Assembly: GCF_026151205.1 (NCBI RefSeq)
Contig: NC_087079.1
Coordinates: 6,978,169-7,042,168 of the forward strand
DNA from: Bolinopsis microptera
Lineage: Eukaryota > Ctenophora > Tentaculata > Lobata > Bolinopsidae
DNA length: 64,000 bases
Direction of reading: 5' to 3'
The notes under the pieces: model-generated
The model's database searches: none
What the model saw: the letters and a program-made list of their open reading frames with translations, nothing else
Told to the model about the DNA's origin: nothing
Position numbers and translations under genes: made by a program
Shown: in pieces, positions 12,405 to 23,640 of the stretch
Numbering within the stretch: position 1 is the first letter of the stretch
Layout of the letters: the number at the start of each line of letters is the position of its first letter

Positions 12405-12540
12405 TCTCAGGAGTTAACTTCATTCAACAATAATAATATCAATATCAATTTATCGCATAAATTTAACTATCGAATACAGGTTTGATTATCGAATATAGGT
12501 TCGATTATCAAATATAGGTTCGATCTGATATAAATTTGTA
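12405..12540. repeat. Three-copy CGAATATAGGTT(C/T)GATTAT repeat
   Basis: Short imperfect tandem repeat centred on about 12470-12525 in AT-rich DNA. Confidence 0.7.
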
Positions 12541-12625
12541 AAATAAAATATTTAATTATTAAAAACATTACATCAAGTGGTTAAAAATGGATCTGAAAGC
12601 TTATCAGCTTATAGTTCAATCATGA

Positions 12626-12692
12626 TAGTAATATTAGGTGTGTGCTGCTGCATGTGCATTGCACATGCAGCAGCACACACCTAATATTACTA
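12626..12692. repeat. Perfect 33-bp-arm palindrome
   Basis: Arms 12626-12658 and 12660-12692 are exact reverse complements around a single T (12659). The core is GTGCATTGCAC. It lies just beyond the 3' end of the minus-strand LINE ORF. Confidence 0.95.
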
Positions 12693-12694
12693 CA

Positions 12695-12755
12695 AATTTT
12701 AAATTGCAGTAATTAAATTGCACATTGTGCAATTTAATTACTGCAATTTAAAATT
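12695..12755. repeat. Perfect 30-bp-arm palindrome
   Basis: Arms 12695-12724 and 12726-12755 are exact reverse complements around a single T (12725). The core is GCACATTGTGC. Only two bases separate it from the preceding palindrome. Confidence 0.95.
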
Positions 12756-12862
12756 GGTTGGAGTCCAGGTATCTTTTAAGTCAGCTGCCTGTGATTGTAC
12801 TAATAGTGCTTTGGTTCTCAATTTTATCAAGTTAATGGAAGTTTCTAGGCAATTGCTTGAAG

Positions 12863-14668
12863 TTAAAATTTTTTATGAACTGTGTTCCAAAGCTTGGCTG
12901 CATTAAACAAAAAGGTATTTGATTTATTTAGAAGAATAACAGTTAGACTCGTTGCACGGTTTGAAATGTTGATGGCCTCATAAAGGGAGTAGGGGCAGTG
13001 GTACTTGATAATCTTAGAGAATTCTAAAATGCAGTGATATTTGTACAAGTTTTGAGCCGTTAGAATCTTTAGTCTATTAAAAATGGGTTTTGTATGCTCC
13101 TTTTCAAAGTGTTTATGGTCTAATTTTTGCATACCATACGGTCTAGTACGTGCACATGTTGATTGTTTATCTAAATATGAGTCGAGATCACCAAAAAGGA
13201 TCCTTACACAGTGCTTCTGTGTGATAAAAAGACTGTCATTTGATCGTTCTTTAAGGACAACGCCCCAAACACTTATACCATAACTGAGATGTGATTCAAA
13301 GAGAGCATTATATATTTTCAAATATAGTTCACCAGGTATCGAGTGTCGAATTCTACAGATTGCACCAGTCATGGACCGAAGTTTTTTACGAATGTAGTGC
13401 ATATGGGCAGCCCAGTTTAACTTACTATCTATAACAATACCTAGGAATTTGGTATCCTTGACTTTAGTAATAACCTTACCATCGATGAATATTGACCTAG
13501 ACTCATCTAGCAGGTTAGCAAATGGTCTGGTCCTTGCACAGGTCTCATCATATTCAGAGGCAGGTTTAAAATGGATGTAGCAACATTTAGACATATTGAT
13601 ATGGAGTAGATAACATTTCATGTAAATCGACACATGTTTAAGAACTAAGTTTGCTTTTTTGTATGTTGCTTCTCTAGATGGTCCTGATATAAAGATATTT
13701 GTGTCATCAGCATAAAGTAAAAATTCTACCTCACTGTCAGAAAAACAGTTCACTATATCGTTCATATACAGTAGGAAGAGTAACGGCCCTAGAATTGACC
13801 CCTGTGGTACCCCAAATTTCACATCCAATGTTTCTGATGGTACATCGTTATACATAACATACTGCTTTCTGTTAGTCAAATAGCTTTTAAGTAAGGTAAG
13901 TGCTGTGCCCCTAATACCATAGGAGTTTAATTTGCTTAGAAGAATGTTGTGGTCAAGGGTGTCGAAGGCTTTGCTTAAGTCAATGAATATTCCTAAGACA
14001 TGTTTATTGCCAGCTAGAGTCTTTGTAACGGAGTCTATAGATTTGTGTAGAGCATGAGTGGTGGAATGACCTTTTCTAAATCCAAACTGTGAGTCTGTCA
14101 GTACACCTTTAGATGTGAAGAAATTATAGAGCCGTTTGTAAATGATCTTCTCGAAAATTTTTCCAAATAAAGGTAATATTGATACAGGCCGATAGTTTTC
14201 AATACATTCCTTATTGTCTTTCTTGTAAATAGGAATAACTTTACCAGTTTTAAAAATACTCGGGAATGTACCACTTTGTATACATGTGTTGTAAAGCCTG
14301 GCCAAGGTACCAGCTATGAGCTTTGATGATTTCTTTACAACAATTATTGGTATGTCACTCGCCTTGCCATTTTGAAAATCTTTGATCACCTCGATGATCT
14401 CGTCTTTATTAGTTTCTTCCAGATAAATGGAGTCAGATACTGAATTTGACATGAACTGAGCAAATGATTCTATTGGTTCCAGAGAAATATTATTGTTCGT
14501 CAGTACATTTTTATTGAGATTACTTGCAAGAGATGTAAAATATTCACAAAATTTGTTAGCAATTATTCGTCTGCAGGTAACTCTCTGACCGTTTATGACA
14601 AAATCGTCCTTACAGCGGCTACAGTTTGGCAAATGAATACTTACCTCAATATTGTCCGATAGTTTCAT
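12863..14668 (-). mobile_element. LINE (CR1/L2/Jockey-type) reverse transcriptase, 5' truncated
   Basis: An uninterrupted 601-codon frame on the minus strand encodes a non-LTR reverse transcriptase. The finger region IENYRPVSILPLFGKIFEKI is at residues 156-175, the motif with catalytic Asp FIDLSKAFDTLDH at 228-240, GVPQGSILGPLLF at 286-298, and the active-site YADD at 319-322; the thumb and C-terminal region end at KLWNTVHKKF. The usual N-terminal endonuclease domain is missing: the frame begins in the endonuclease-RT linker, so the copy is 5' truncated. Beyond the stop, LINE-like C-terminal residues can be read in another frame, suggesting a frameshift near the end. The open frame indicates a fairly recent insertion, probably inactive without the endonuclease. 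Clade is judged from motif style only. Confidence 0.93.
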
Positions 14669-14669
14669 T

Positions 14670-15235
14670 GCGTCTTAATATGATGAGTGTTAAGAAAATT
14701 GGTTTTTAAATAGTCAGGTTACAGTTCTGTATTTCTAATGCTCCGTAAATAAATAATATACATATAGACAAAGCGGTATGCTCATAAATCATTAGTTAAG
14801 CAGTTTTGGGGCACCACATACGTAGGTTATTAGTGATGAACATATCCAAGTGGAACAAATGTTTGGATAATCTTGTTTCGTAAAGCATTAGGGTATCTTA
14901 TTTCTGCTAAATGATCAGGTAACTTTATAATGATAATATTATAACTCAGACATTGTGATGTTGTGGCACAATGTGATTTTGCAGCCAACGTTCATTATTT
15001 TCAGCAACAAAGGGAACTTTTTCATATGGTATAGTAAACAAAAGATCACATCTTCTTTGTTTATCATTACACTGTGCAACACTAGCCAACTAATATTGAT
15101 TTATAAGACCAAAGTGGATAATGGTTTTAAGATTAAACCAGCGGCCAAGTTCACACTTTACGGGTTACACACGGCTGCAATAGTATCCCAGTAGTAAGTA
15201 CCAGTATGAAGCGCTAGTATGAGTGCCGATGAAAA
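14670..15235. other. No feature recognised
   Basis: AT-rich sequence upstream of the truncated LINE, without a continuing LINE frame or other recognisable gene. The first 20 bases beyond the LINE ATG (GTTTCATTGCGTCTTAATAT) nearly match a stretch at 51016-51035, which may mark a shared repeat. Confidence 0.4.
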
Positions 15236-15244
15236 TCTAATATC

Positions 15245-15583
15245 AACTCTTCTGGGACACCTTCTACCACGATATCAGCTGCCCTTCTGGGACACCTTCT
15301 ACCACGATATCAACTGCTTCTGGGACACCTTCTACCACGATATCAGCTGCTTCTGGGACACCTTCTACCACGATATCAGCTGCTTCTGGGACACCTTCTA
15401 CCACGATATCAACTCTTCTGGGACACCTTCTACCACGATATCAGCTGCTTCTGGGACACCTTCTACCACGATATCAGCTGCTCTTCTGGGACACCTTCTA
15501 CCACGATATCAGCTGCTTCTGGGACACCTTCTACCACGATATCAGCTGCTTCTGGGACACCTTCTACCACGATATCAGCTGCC
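15245..15583. repeat. 28-36-bp minisatellite
   Basis: About eleven copies of a unit containing GGGACACCTTCTACCACGAT followed by ATCAGCTGC, differing in short insertions (CTTCT, TTCT). Spacing variants shift the reading frame, so translation is not meaningful. Confidence 0.95.
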
Positions 15584-15599
15584 AATCTTATGATTGCAC

Positions 15600-16690
15600 A
15601 CGAACAACTTGATTAGTAAACACAATGTTAAACATTACTACCACTACATTGTAGTAAACAAGCAAGAGACTGCAAGGTGGCCCCTGTATAAATACCATGT
15701 AAACAAGTAGACACAGTTCAGCAAGGAGTTCGTGACTGAGATATAATATAGCACTGTAAATCTACCTCTCCTATAGTTTAATAAACATCACAGAAACCTA
15801 ATCAGTCCTGCATGGGACAAATATCTAAAATCTTTAAAATCTAAAAATAAAGCTCGGATTAGCCTGACTGAGATAATGAAGGAATATTATTTTGGCGCGT
15901 TATCAACTACAGATCTGGGACCTTCTCAACATAAGATTTAATGTAATGATATGGTTGGTACACTACATCCTATCGGCGACCAAGCAGTGAATGAGAAAGT
16001 CTACATTCAACTTAACTAGACGTGTAGTTATCAGCAGGAAGTGACAAAAGTCAAGATAAGATACATTTGTTATCTGAAATCGATTAAACTTATACCTAAG
16101 TCATTCAGTATGTTGTTGTTGAGGCCATGCCATAACATGCCACTATAAATCAAGAGGCTTGCATGTAATGAACATATTGACATGGGTGCAGAGTTGAGTC
16201 TGTACGGAACCTAGTAGTTTCAGTTCCTTGTTTAACTTGCCGTACAGCAAGGACATCCACTACTTTAGCCCGGCGAGGCACATAACTGACTCTACAACTC
16301 CATGTCAAACTATGCCATTATTGCCAAGCCCAGGGCGTTTTTGATCAGGTTTTTCATTTTTATAGGCGTTTAAAGTTAAAACAGCTCATAATATTATGTA
16401 CTTAACATTTAGTACTTAGTGAGTTTTACTAATTACGATTACTGTGTCAGGAATCCAACTAGAAAATCAGCTCAACTTATTATTTAACTAACAAAAATGT
16501 CGTCATGGCCTCAAGTGTCCATGATGAGATTTTACACAAGAATTCTGCTAGCAAAACACACAACTACAGAATTGACAGCCAGCCTGCAGAGCTAAACTAA
16601 CAGGGACATATTATAATATTTAATATAATGACTGTTACATATTATCAATCTGATTATGTGCAAGCACTGTCTTCAAGGGGTCACGTGATA
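15600..16690. other. No gene recognised
   Basis: Unique AT-rich sequence without splice-bounded exons that I can support. Confidence 0.4.
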
Positions 16691-16699
16691 CCCCCCACT

Positions 16700-16920
16700 T
16701 CAAGGCAATAAACTGAGTCACGTGATAATAAACTGAGTCACGTGACAATAAACTGAGTCACGTGACACGGTGATCCACTGTGCCAAGTTACTATCTAGTA
16801 GGTTACTGTGGTTATCATAAGGTTATTAATCACACTAGTCAGAGTTCACGGACTAGTTAGTTAATCATGCAGACTACCACGTGACAAGTTACAACTATCA
16901 CGTGACCAAGTTAGACTTCA
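16700..16920. promoter_or_regulatory. Tandem CACGTG boxes, possible promoter
   Basis: A unit of about 21 bp, AATAAACTGAGTCACGTGA, is tandemly repeated three times (16708-16768). Two more CACGTG boxes follow in ACCACGTGACAAG and ATCACGTGACCAAG (about 16878 and 16900). A TTTATATATGCA sequence lies at about 17048, upstream of a short ATG-to-donor ORF at 17205-17230. Confidence 0.4.
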
Positions 16921-17204
16921 AGACCAGCCGTTAAATAAACCAGATTCCTCGACCAATGAGGAGTTGACGAATAAGCGAGCACACGACGAATGAGTCGGTT
17001 GTAATGAATGAGCGAGGATTCTGTGGAAATGATGAAATTCTTAATGAAGGAGCAGTTTATATATGCATCTACAGTAGATGCCATCTACTTATCTAACTCA
17101 TCTAACTAATCTAACGCAAAATAAACTTTCATTTAAATTAAACTTTACATAACCCTTATTATTATATATTAATGCTTTTCATACAAAGTTACGACGAATT
17201 CTTC

Positions 17205-17230
17205 ATGTTATGCATCCTGGGTTTGGACAG
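17205..17230 (+). CDS. Possible very short first coding exon
   Basis: ATG TTA TGC ATC CTG GGT TTG GAC AG|GTAAGG reads eight codons (MLCILGLD) plus two bases into a strong donor, the same phase-2 ending as the other first-exon-like ORFs. It lies downstream of the CACGTG cluster at 16.7-16.9 kb. An ATG-to-donor stretch this short can easily arise by chance, so this is only a candidate. Confidence 0.25.
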
Positions 17231-17239
17231 GTAAGGATA

Positions 17240-18780
17240 TATATAAAAGTAGAAAAGTAAAAGACGTAACAAATCAGAATAAATTCGTATTATTAAAGTA
17301 GCTCACAGACATAATGAAGATCATGTCTTCAACTACATACTATCACAATAATATCACGTAAAATTAAATATCCTCCATTTTTAAAATATTGGGCACATAA
17401 TATGTAAGGATTGTGATAGTTGCCGTAAACGATCCATCAAATATTACTGGACATTTTTGCTTAAATATTCCAAGAATTTTTACTTAAGTGTGCTAAGATA
17501 TATCGCAATATACAACCATGGTCTGTCCGGGAGTACTAAAAGTTTTAAATCTATATAATCCTCGCTCGAGTATCTGCTCCATGTCGGGAGTAAAGATTTA
17601 TTAATCGAAATATTATAATATGGTGACCGCATGAGCAATGAGCATAATATTGCTTTATATTATGGTGGAGTAATAAAACTTGACAGTTAGGATACTTATC
17701 ATGTGACTAATCTGTCAAACCAATCTGTCAAAGTTGGCATCGTGACAAGCATGGTTTACTGCGTACTTGGTATAGGCAGCAAACAGCTGAAAATCGTTCT
17801 AGACGCAGGCGTAACTAATAAATTGATCAATACAATGGTTTGTGTAACGTCGACCACTCATGCGGAAAACACGGTAACGTTAGTACTGGCCATTTAATTA
17901 ATTCTTCCTAGTTGAAATGTATTTTATGCAAAAATGGAATGAGAATTCATAAAATAGTTATGTTATGAAATGGTTCCGTTGCGTTGTGGAACAAATAATT
18001 TTCATTGTATCAGTTTGCATATTATTTTCACTGGAAATGTATTTTGTTTCTTCTCCAACTTCAAAGCAAATAAGAAGACACGCTTTAATTTCATGAATTA
18101 GTTTTCTGATTCCCTAATACATCAACTAATCCTTGATGACTTTTTAAAAAGTTGGTCCCGATTTACCGAAAAATAAGTGTTCTCTGACACTCATACTGTA
18201 ATTTTTGGCCTTTCTTTGGAATTGGGGTATAATTATCTACCGTATGTGATGTCCCAATACTCCAGTACAGCGTACTACGTAGCAGTTCACCCTCTTCCTG
18301 TGCAAAGCATTCCCCAGTTCAGAACTTCGTGCTACATTACCTAATTAGGACATTTGGAGCATATCAGGGTTGCACGATATATTGACATCTTGTCGGATCA
18401 TGACGATCACTGCCGCCCTTTGAAGTTTATTCACTTAATGAACCCATCGTTTTATTTTTATGACAAATAATATAAGCTTGTTGTCCGTGAAAGACGTCAT
18501 GTTCGTTATAATTTGAATGATTGCGAAATGTGTTACCCTATTTAAACGGTTCCCAGGTGTTCCAGCTAGAGTGGAGTACCTAAATAGTAGCGTGAAGCTT
18601 TCAACTGCTATTTAGACCTTTAGGGTATTACATTACTAAGAACATGTGACATTTCAAAAACCCTGAAACAGTTAACGACACACATAATATGAAAGAGCCA
18701 TAAGACGTCTGGCCAGTTCTGCTATAAATTGGTCCTGAATTTAGTCCCAAGTTTAGTGTTTTATTCTAACAGAACTACGA
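17240..18780. other. No gene recognised
   Basis: AT-rich unique sequence. An open frame at 17703-17897 on the plus strand has no splice sites, homology or composition to support it. Confidence 0.4.
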
Positions 18781-18789
18781 GCTGCTCAC

Positions 18790-18863
18790 CTTCTCCTTTG
18801 GGGTAAAGAACTCAGCTGATCGTCTGGTACAGTTTCTGATATCTTATCATCAGGTCTCATCAT
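18790..18863 (-). CDS. Probable alternative first coding exon, minus-strand gene
   Basis: On the minus strand ATG ATG starts a 24-codon frame (MMRPDDKISETVPDDQLSSL then PQRR) plus two bases, ending at the donor AGAAG|GTGAGC (18789). An in-frame TAG lies six bases before the ATG, so the frame cannot extend far upstream, supporting a true start. The phase-2 ending fits the one-base start of the exon at 1293-1480. About 300 bp upstream on the same strand are CCAATCACATGG and CACGTG motifs (19165-19205). The peptide is acidic/basic and not recognised. It could also be an internal exon using a poor acceptor. Confidence 0.45.
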
Positions 18864-19161
18864 CAGCAACTACTCTCACAAACAAAAGTACTACAATTGT
18901 ACTAACAACTATAACAAAGGTGAGCGGCTAAATCAACAGTATAATAAACTAACATATCCTGTATTAATATAGCGTACAGTAGTAGTAGTAGTAATAATAT
19001 AACGACGGAACATAGCACAGTGGGAGGTCTATAGCAACAGTAGCTAGGTTACAGTTACTATAGAAACAGTAGCTAGGTTACAGTAGCAACTGGGGGGAAG
19101 CTCACACTCAGGACCTGTCACAAGACATGTAACGGGCAATGAAGCCATCTCATTGGTATAA

Positions 19162-19205
19162 ATCTGTCACGTGGTGTGATTACTGCCATGTGATTGGTCG
19201 TTATC
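19162..19205 (-). promoter_or_regulatory. CCAAT + CACGTG promoter-like motifs
   Basis: On the minus strand CGACCAATCACATGG is followed about 10 bp later by ACCACGTGAC, some 300 bp upstream of the ATG at 18863. Between them, 18890-19095 holds repeated GTAGCTAGGTTACAG units. Confidence 0.4.
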
Positions 19206-19329
19206 TAGATTAAATAGTCACAGACAGCACCAAGGGTATGTAATAGTCTAGTGCAGCCTGAACTTACATTTTAATACTAGCTAAGATAAGATACATGTGT
19301 TAATTACGATATAACACAGTATTTGTCCA

Positions 19330-19455
19330 GTCAGCTGGGTAGCTGAGTGTTTGACGCTCTGGATTGGTTAACCGCTGCCTTCACGTAGGTTTTCATCTTG
19401 AGGGATGATTTTTAAATGCTGGTCAAGTTAGTCAGTAATTATACAGTAGGGTCTT
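19330..19455 (+). mobile_element. Degenerate tRNA-derived SINE-like sequence
   Basis: GGGTAGCTGAGTGTTTGACGCTC resembles a tRNA D-arm with an A box. It is followed by GATTGGTTAACC in the anticodon region and a weak B-box-like AGGTTTTCATC. Folding is imperfect, so it is not a functional tRNA. The boundaries and SINE nature are uncertain. Confidence 0.3.
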
Positions 19456-20820
19456 ACTTAGTAAGGTTGCATATATTTGATGTCGTCAGGGAATATTTAT
19501 GTAAATACTACAAGTTTTAGTTGATGCGATTATCTATTTATTTATCTAACATAATTATATCCATCCAGCCAAGGACAAAAATTACAGTCCAATTGGATCA
19601 ACAAGCTCTAATTTAAAAGTTTACCACCTAAAGTTCCGAGACGTCTGCTACAACCGATGTTCTGCGGAATAAAACGTAAGGGCGGCCTTTACTCATCATA
19701 TGGCCCCTTAAAAGGACTTCTAAGCCATGAAGTCCTCATTTGCAAGCCCTACAAGTTAAGAAGGGTTCCAATTATAAGGAGCGCTGGTAACTGGAATTTG
19801 TTCCAAGGAACACGTCTGACTTTTAAACCTATAATTTTTACTTTAACAATTTTATGAATTGCACTGGACCATAATTTTAACGTCTCTATCATATCCCAAG
19901 GTGAAAGGTACATGATTAGAAAGGGTGAGAACAATCTACAAGTACAACGTGTCCCTCATTTGTAGATATTAATAAATCTACCCTCAATTGGCAGGTGTCA
20001 TAAAATCCATTACCTAGTCTTTGAGCTTGCCATTAATACCAATGAATTGGGGGGCCAGCGTGTCATGGGCTAGCGAATAATTTTAGGTCCTTACCATCAG
20101 GGGTATAATCAACATGCTGAAGAAGGTGGATTTAGAGTTGAGATATCTGGAAGTGGTAGCATAAAATGGAGGACGACTTCGTGGGAATAATGAGCGATAA
20201 ACTAGCATACTATTTAGATAACAGATTGAGTAATATGTGGTCAGTTGAACTTGGAGACATAAATCTTATAAAACTGTCAAGGTGAACGAATAATGATAAA
20301 TATGGGAAGTTATTTGTATCCCCAATCTCTAGTTAAAAGTGCTACGGTGCATAAGTTTAGGAAAATTATCATGTACTACCTCGTGACAAATTTCCAATGA
20401 AACTAATAGCGACCGGAAGTAAACTATTTACGATATAACAGAACATGTTTCCCACGAATAACGTCATGGGAAAATTTGTTAACAGTTTCCCTTGACGTCT
20501 TTGTTGACAGTTTCGATTAAGATGTTCAGATTTGAAAGTTCCCAAAGTTGTCAAGAGTGTGATGGTACCAATTCAAGTCAGGAAGTTTAGCAATGTGGCT
20601 CCATTGTGCTATCACATTATAATATTACACGATATTATGGCGTCATGATATTAACAAACTCTTAATTAACTTAATATCCAAGTTTGTGTAAAAATAAAGG
20701 GAATAACATGTTTTCACAACAACTATTTGAGATATTTCCATGTCAACAATCGGTATTATAATATCATTATAATGCAATAAAACATTTAAAAAAATATTTT
20801 GCAGCTTAAGTTCCACTTAC

Positions 20821-20898
20821 TTAGTCCATGTGTTGAAGCGACCGGGAGTAAGAGTATCAGCTTTGTGGGGATTCTCTGAGTTAGGGATGGAGTAACAC
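20821..20898 (-). CDS. Internal coding exon, unknown protein (minus-strand gene)
   Basis: On the minus strand a strong acceptor (ATTTGCAG at about 20906-20899) and an ideal donor (AA|GTAAGTGG, from 20820) bound 78 bases. One base, then 25 codons (CYSIPNSENPHKADTLTPGR, FNTWT), then two bases. The exon therefore starts and ends in phase 2 and can be included or skipped without shifting the frame. It joins seamlessly to the exon at 21085-21291 upstream (AG+G, Arg) and 1293-1480 downstream (AA+G, Lys). Codon content and perfect phase agreement make it one of the best exon calls here. Product not recognised. Confidence 0.75.
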
Positions 20899-21084
20899 CT
20901 GCAAATAGTTGTCACATGAAACATCTTGGCACTTTAAAATTAGCTGAATACAACGAAATACAATATTCTTAATCAATCAAATAAATGTAAATCAATAGCA
21001 CATAAAAGATCTTAAAATCGAATAAGGTGAAATGAACATTTAACGTATGATAGCTAACTTGTCTTAGTTAAATTAAAACATTAC

Positions 21085-21291
21085 CTGGGTAGGGATTCAT
21101 AAGATCCCATGGAATCCAAAGACTGCCTCGAGTTGTTGATGTAAGGCCGTGCATTTGGACAGAGAGAATCAATAGATTCAAACGATCGAGCAATTACTGC
21201 ACGGGGTGGGATAACTAAAGAATCATCTGATCCTGTAGAAGACGGCTCAGCAGCACTGCTCTCACTAAGTGATGCAGCTGCTAAAGACATC
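21085..21291 (-). CDS. Coding exon, Ser-rich protein (minus-strand gene)
   Basis: The minus-strand acceptor TTGTTGTAG (about 21300-21292) is followed by G and then an open frame of 68 codons from ATG TCT TTA. It is Ser/Ala-rich at the start (MSLAAASLSESSAAEPSSTG), with repeated S-(F/L)-(E/D)-S motifs (ARSFESIDSL, SRQSLDSMGSYESLP). It ends with AG|GTAATG at 21084. The single leading base means it can accept a phase-2 upstream exon, while the ATG directly after the acceptor could also serve as a start for a transcript with a non-coding leader. The S-x-(D/E)-S pattern is typical of phosphorylated intracellular regions; function unknown. It splices in frame to 20821-20898. Confidence 0.7.
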
Positions 21292-21639
21292 CTACAACAA
21301 GTTTTATTTTAATTTTTCTATTTAAGAAGGAGTATTAATAATAATCATTTTAAAGTGGGTTTAAGCGTAAGTTAAGGTAACATCACATGGAGGTGACTGT
21401 GAACAGTGGTGCAAATCCAGGGGACGAATATGTATTACCCTCAAATTAAAATATTTCTATCGCTAGATTTCATTCCTGTGAGCATATTTTCCAAAACATT
21501 TACTACATCTCTTATTTTGAGCAGCACTGGTGATGGTTGTTGTGAAAGCATTGTGTTTGCCCTGAAATATTTGCCCTCATATGTTTTCCGCTCAATAACC
21601 CAGCATGTTAATGAATATTTCTTGATTTTTATGAGAAAA

Positions 21640-21685
21640 GACAATTTTTTTTTTGAGAAAAGACAATTTTGAGAAAAGACAATTT
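21640..21685. repeat. GAGAAAAGACAATTTT short tandem repeat
   Basis: Three copies of GAGAAAAGACAATTTT, one with an extended T run. Nothing else recognised between 21300 and 22350; a minus-strand open frame at 21925-22137 is unsupported. Confidence 0.8.
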
Positions 21686-22351
21686 TATTATTTATCACCA
21701 ATTCAATACATAATCAATAAATATATATCCGAATAAATTTGATTAAAAATTAAATGATACAAGTATGCTAGCAGCTAGCGCGCTTATATTTGAGAAATAT
21801 TCACGCTGTTAAAATGGGTTTTACCACACCGCCACTCACATTAGCACAATTGGTGAACGGACCCAGGCGCTGTTCAGCTTTTATGAGCCCTGGTTGACTG
21901 CTGAGAGTGGCGAAGGGGCTGATATTAATGGAACACAGAGTTAATGGTATCACTATCAGGAGCTAAAACTAGAGTATCTTGTACAGTACAAAACCACTCT
22001 ATACCGGCAACTTGAAATACTGGACCTCTCTTTTTGCCTAAAACTTCAAGTCTATGTTTGACCAGTTCGTGCAAGAAATGTGTTTTAATAGAGCTTGCGT
22101 TGGATTTATTGGTGAAGCAAGCTGTGTTCCATGACAATGCTTGATTGTAAGGCCCTTAATCGATTATATGTCAGGTTACAGATACTGGAGATAAGAATCC
22201 TGTAAGCCTCTATACTGGGTTTTTAAATACAAGCACTCTCCATTTCCCCTGCAGTCGTACAGAGGTTTTTAACTATAGTTTTGGACTGCCTTAGATATCA
22301 AAAATTATCTGTATCATATGCTATTTCTTAGTCCCAAGAAGTTGTTTTATT

Positions 22352-22998
22352 TCTAGATTTGACAACGCTGGCAGAGCGGCGAATACGTGGGGACCTTATT
22401 GAAGTTTTTAAGGTTATTAATGCTATGACTGATTATGGTTCAGACTTGTTCAGACCAAGCAGATCAGGTCTTAATCTGGTTTCATCCAATAGATGTAGTA
22501 AAAGTGTGACAAAGGTCAAGAATATCCAGAAGTCTTTTCTCCCGGAGCGAGTTATTCCATATTGGAACAAACTCCCTCCGGACGTCAAGAACTCTGTGAC
22601 AGTTTTAGGTTTTAAAATTAAATTAGAAGGATATAAAATAGATATGATTTCTAAAAGTATTACAAATGATTGCTTTTTTTGGAATGTTTCTAATGAAGTT
22701 TTAGTAAGAATTGAGGGAGCCAGTTATGTCAGTAATAAAGAGAAACATAACAATTATCTTTGGTTCCATCCTTATGTGGCAAAGAAGCGTTTTATAAATC
22801 TTCATTCCACTGGGAAGTTTTTAAAATAGGATAATGTTTTTGATGAAATTGTTTTTAAATATTGTATTTGATAATTAATTAATGTTGGTGGGGAAATATT
22901 TATTATATATTTTGTCACACAGTGCGATGATAGTTTGTAGACATGTGTGATGATGTGATGTCATAAATTTTACTTTACTTTACTTTACTTTACTTTAG
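22352..22998 (+). mobile_element. LINE 3' fragment (CR1/L2-like) with TTTAC tail
   Basis: An open frame (22359-22829) encodes the C-terminal end of a non-LTR reverse transcriptase protein: TLAERRIRGDLIEVFKVINA is the typical post-RT motif, followed by LPERVIPYWNKLPPDVKNSV. The RT domain itself is absent, so this is a 5'-truncated copy. The element ends with five TTTAC repeats (about 22970-22995), the kind of 3' microsatellite tail used by CR1/L2-type LINEs. It differs from the LINE at 12863-14668. Confidence 0.85.
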
Positions 22999-22999
22999 A

Positions 23000-23640
23000 T
23001 CAACTCAGAGGTAGGATGCTTTGCTCAGATTCCGAATCTTTTTAACCGAGATGAAGATCTGAACGTAATCCATAATCATTGTAAAATATACATCAAGATC
23101 AGCCGAGTAAGTGCTGCCAAGTCCCAAACTGAAACGCTACTAGTACTTTTTTGGAAAGTAGATAAATGATTTTCTATATCATAAAAATATGCACCAATTG
23201 AAGAAACCTCCGGAGGTATGGGACTGCTCTGCACTGTGTTTATAGATCGTGTCTCGGAGATGATAGCTGACCACAATAAGTGATAAGAAGACAAGAGCCA
23301 GGTCAAACATCGTATCAAAACACGATTTAGATTTGATCTGTTAAGAACTGCACTCACTGCACTGAGGGGAATCGGAGGAAGATCAACGGCCCAGCATCTT
23401 GGACTGCAAGACGTTTCCTTTGACCTCATCCCTCAGTAGACGAGCTTTGAGGTCTCTTAGTTTTGTTTATGTAAATTTTGTTAATATTTTACTGTACTAT
23501 TTTATATTCATGTATACAATTTTACGGAAGAAATTATCCCAGGAGTGACTCCCAACACACTGCTTTGACGGGTAGTTGATGCACCGTTTTAAAAAAAGAG
23601 CCACTTTGGTCTACTTGTTGTGAGGTGTCTCAGCTTCATA
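23000..23640. other. No gene recognised
   Basis: The minus-strand open frame at 23076-23429 has no motif, splice or promoter support. Confidence 0.35.

Noticed and set aside
15219..15593. 124-codon frame of LLGHLLPRYQ-type repeats
   Set aside because: Minisatellite with frame-shifting length variants.
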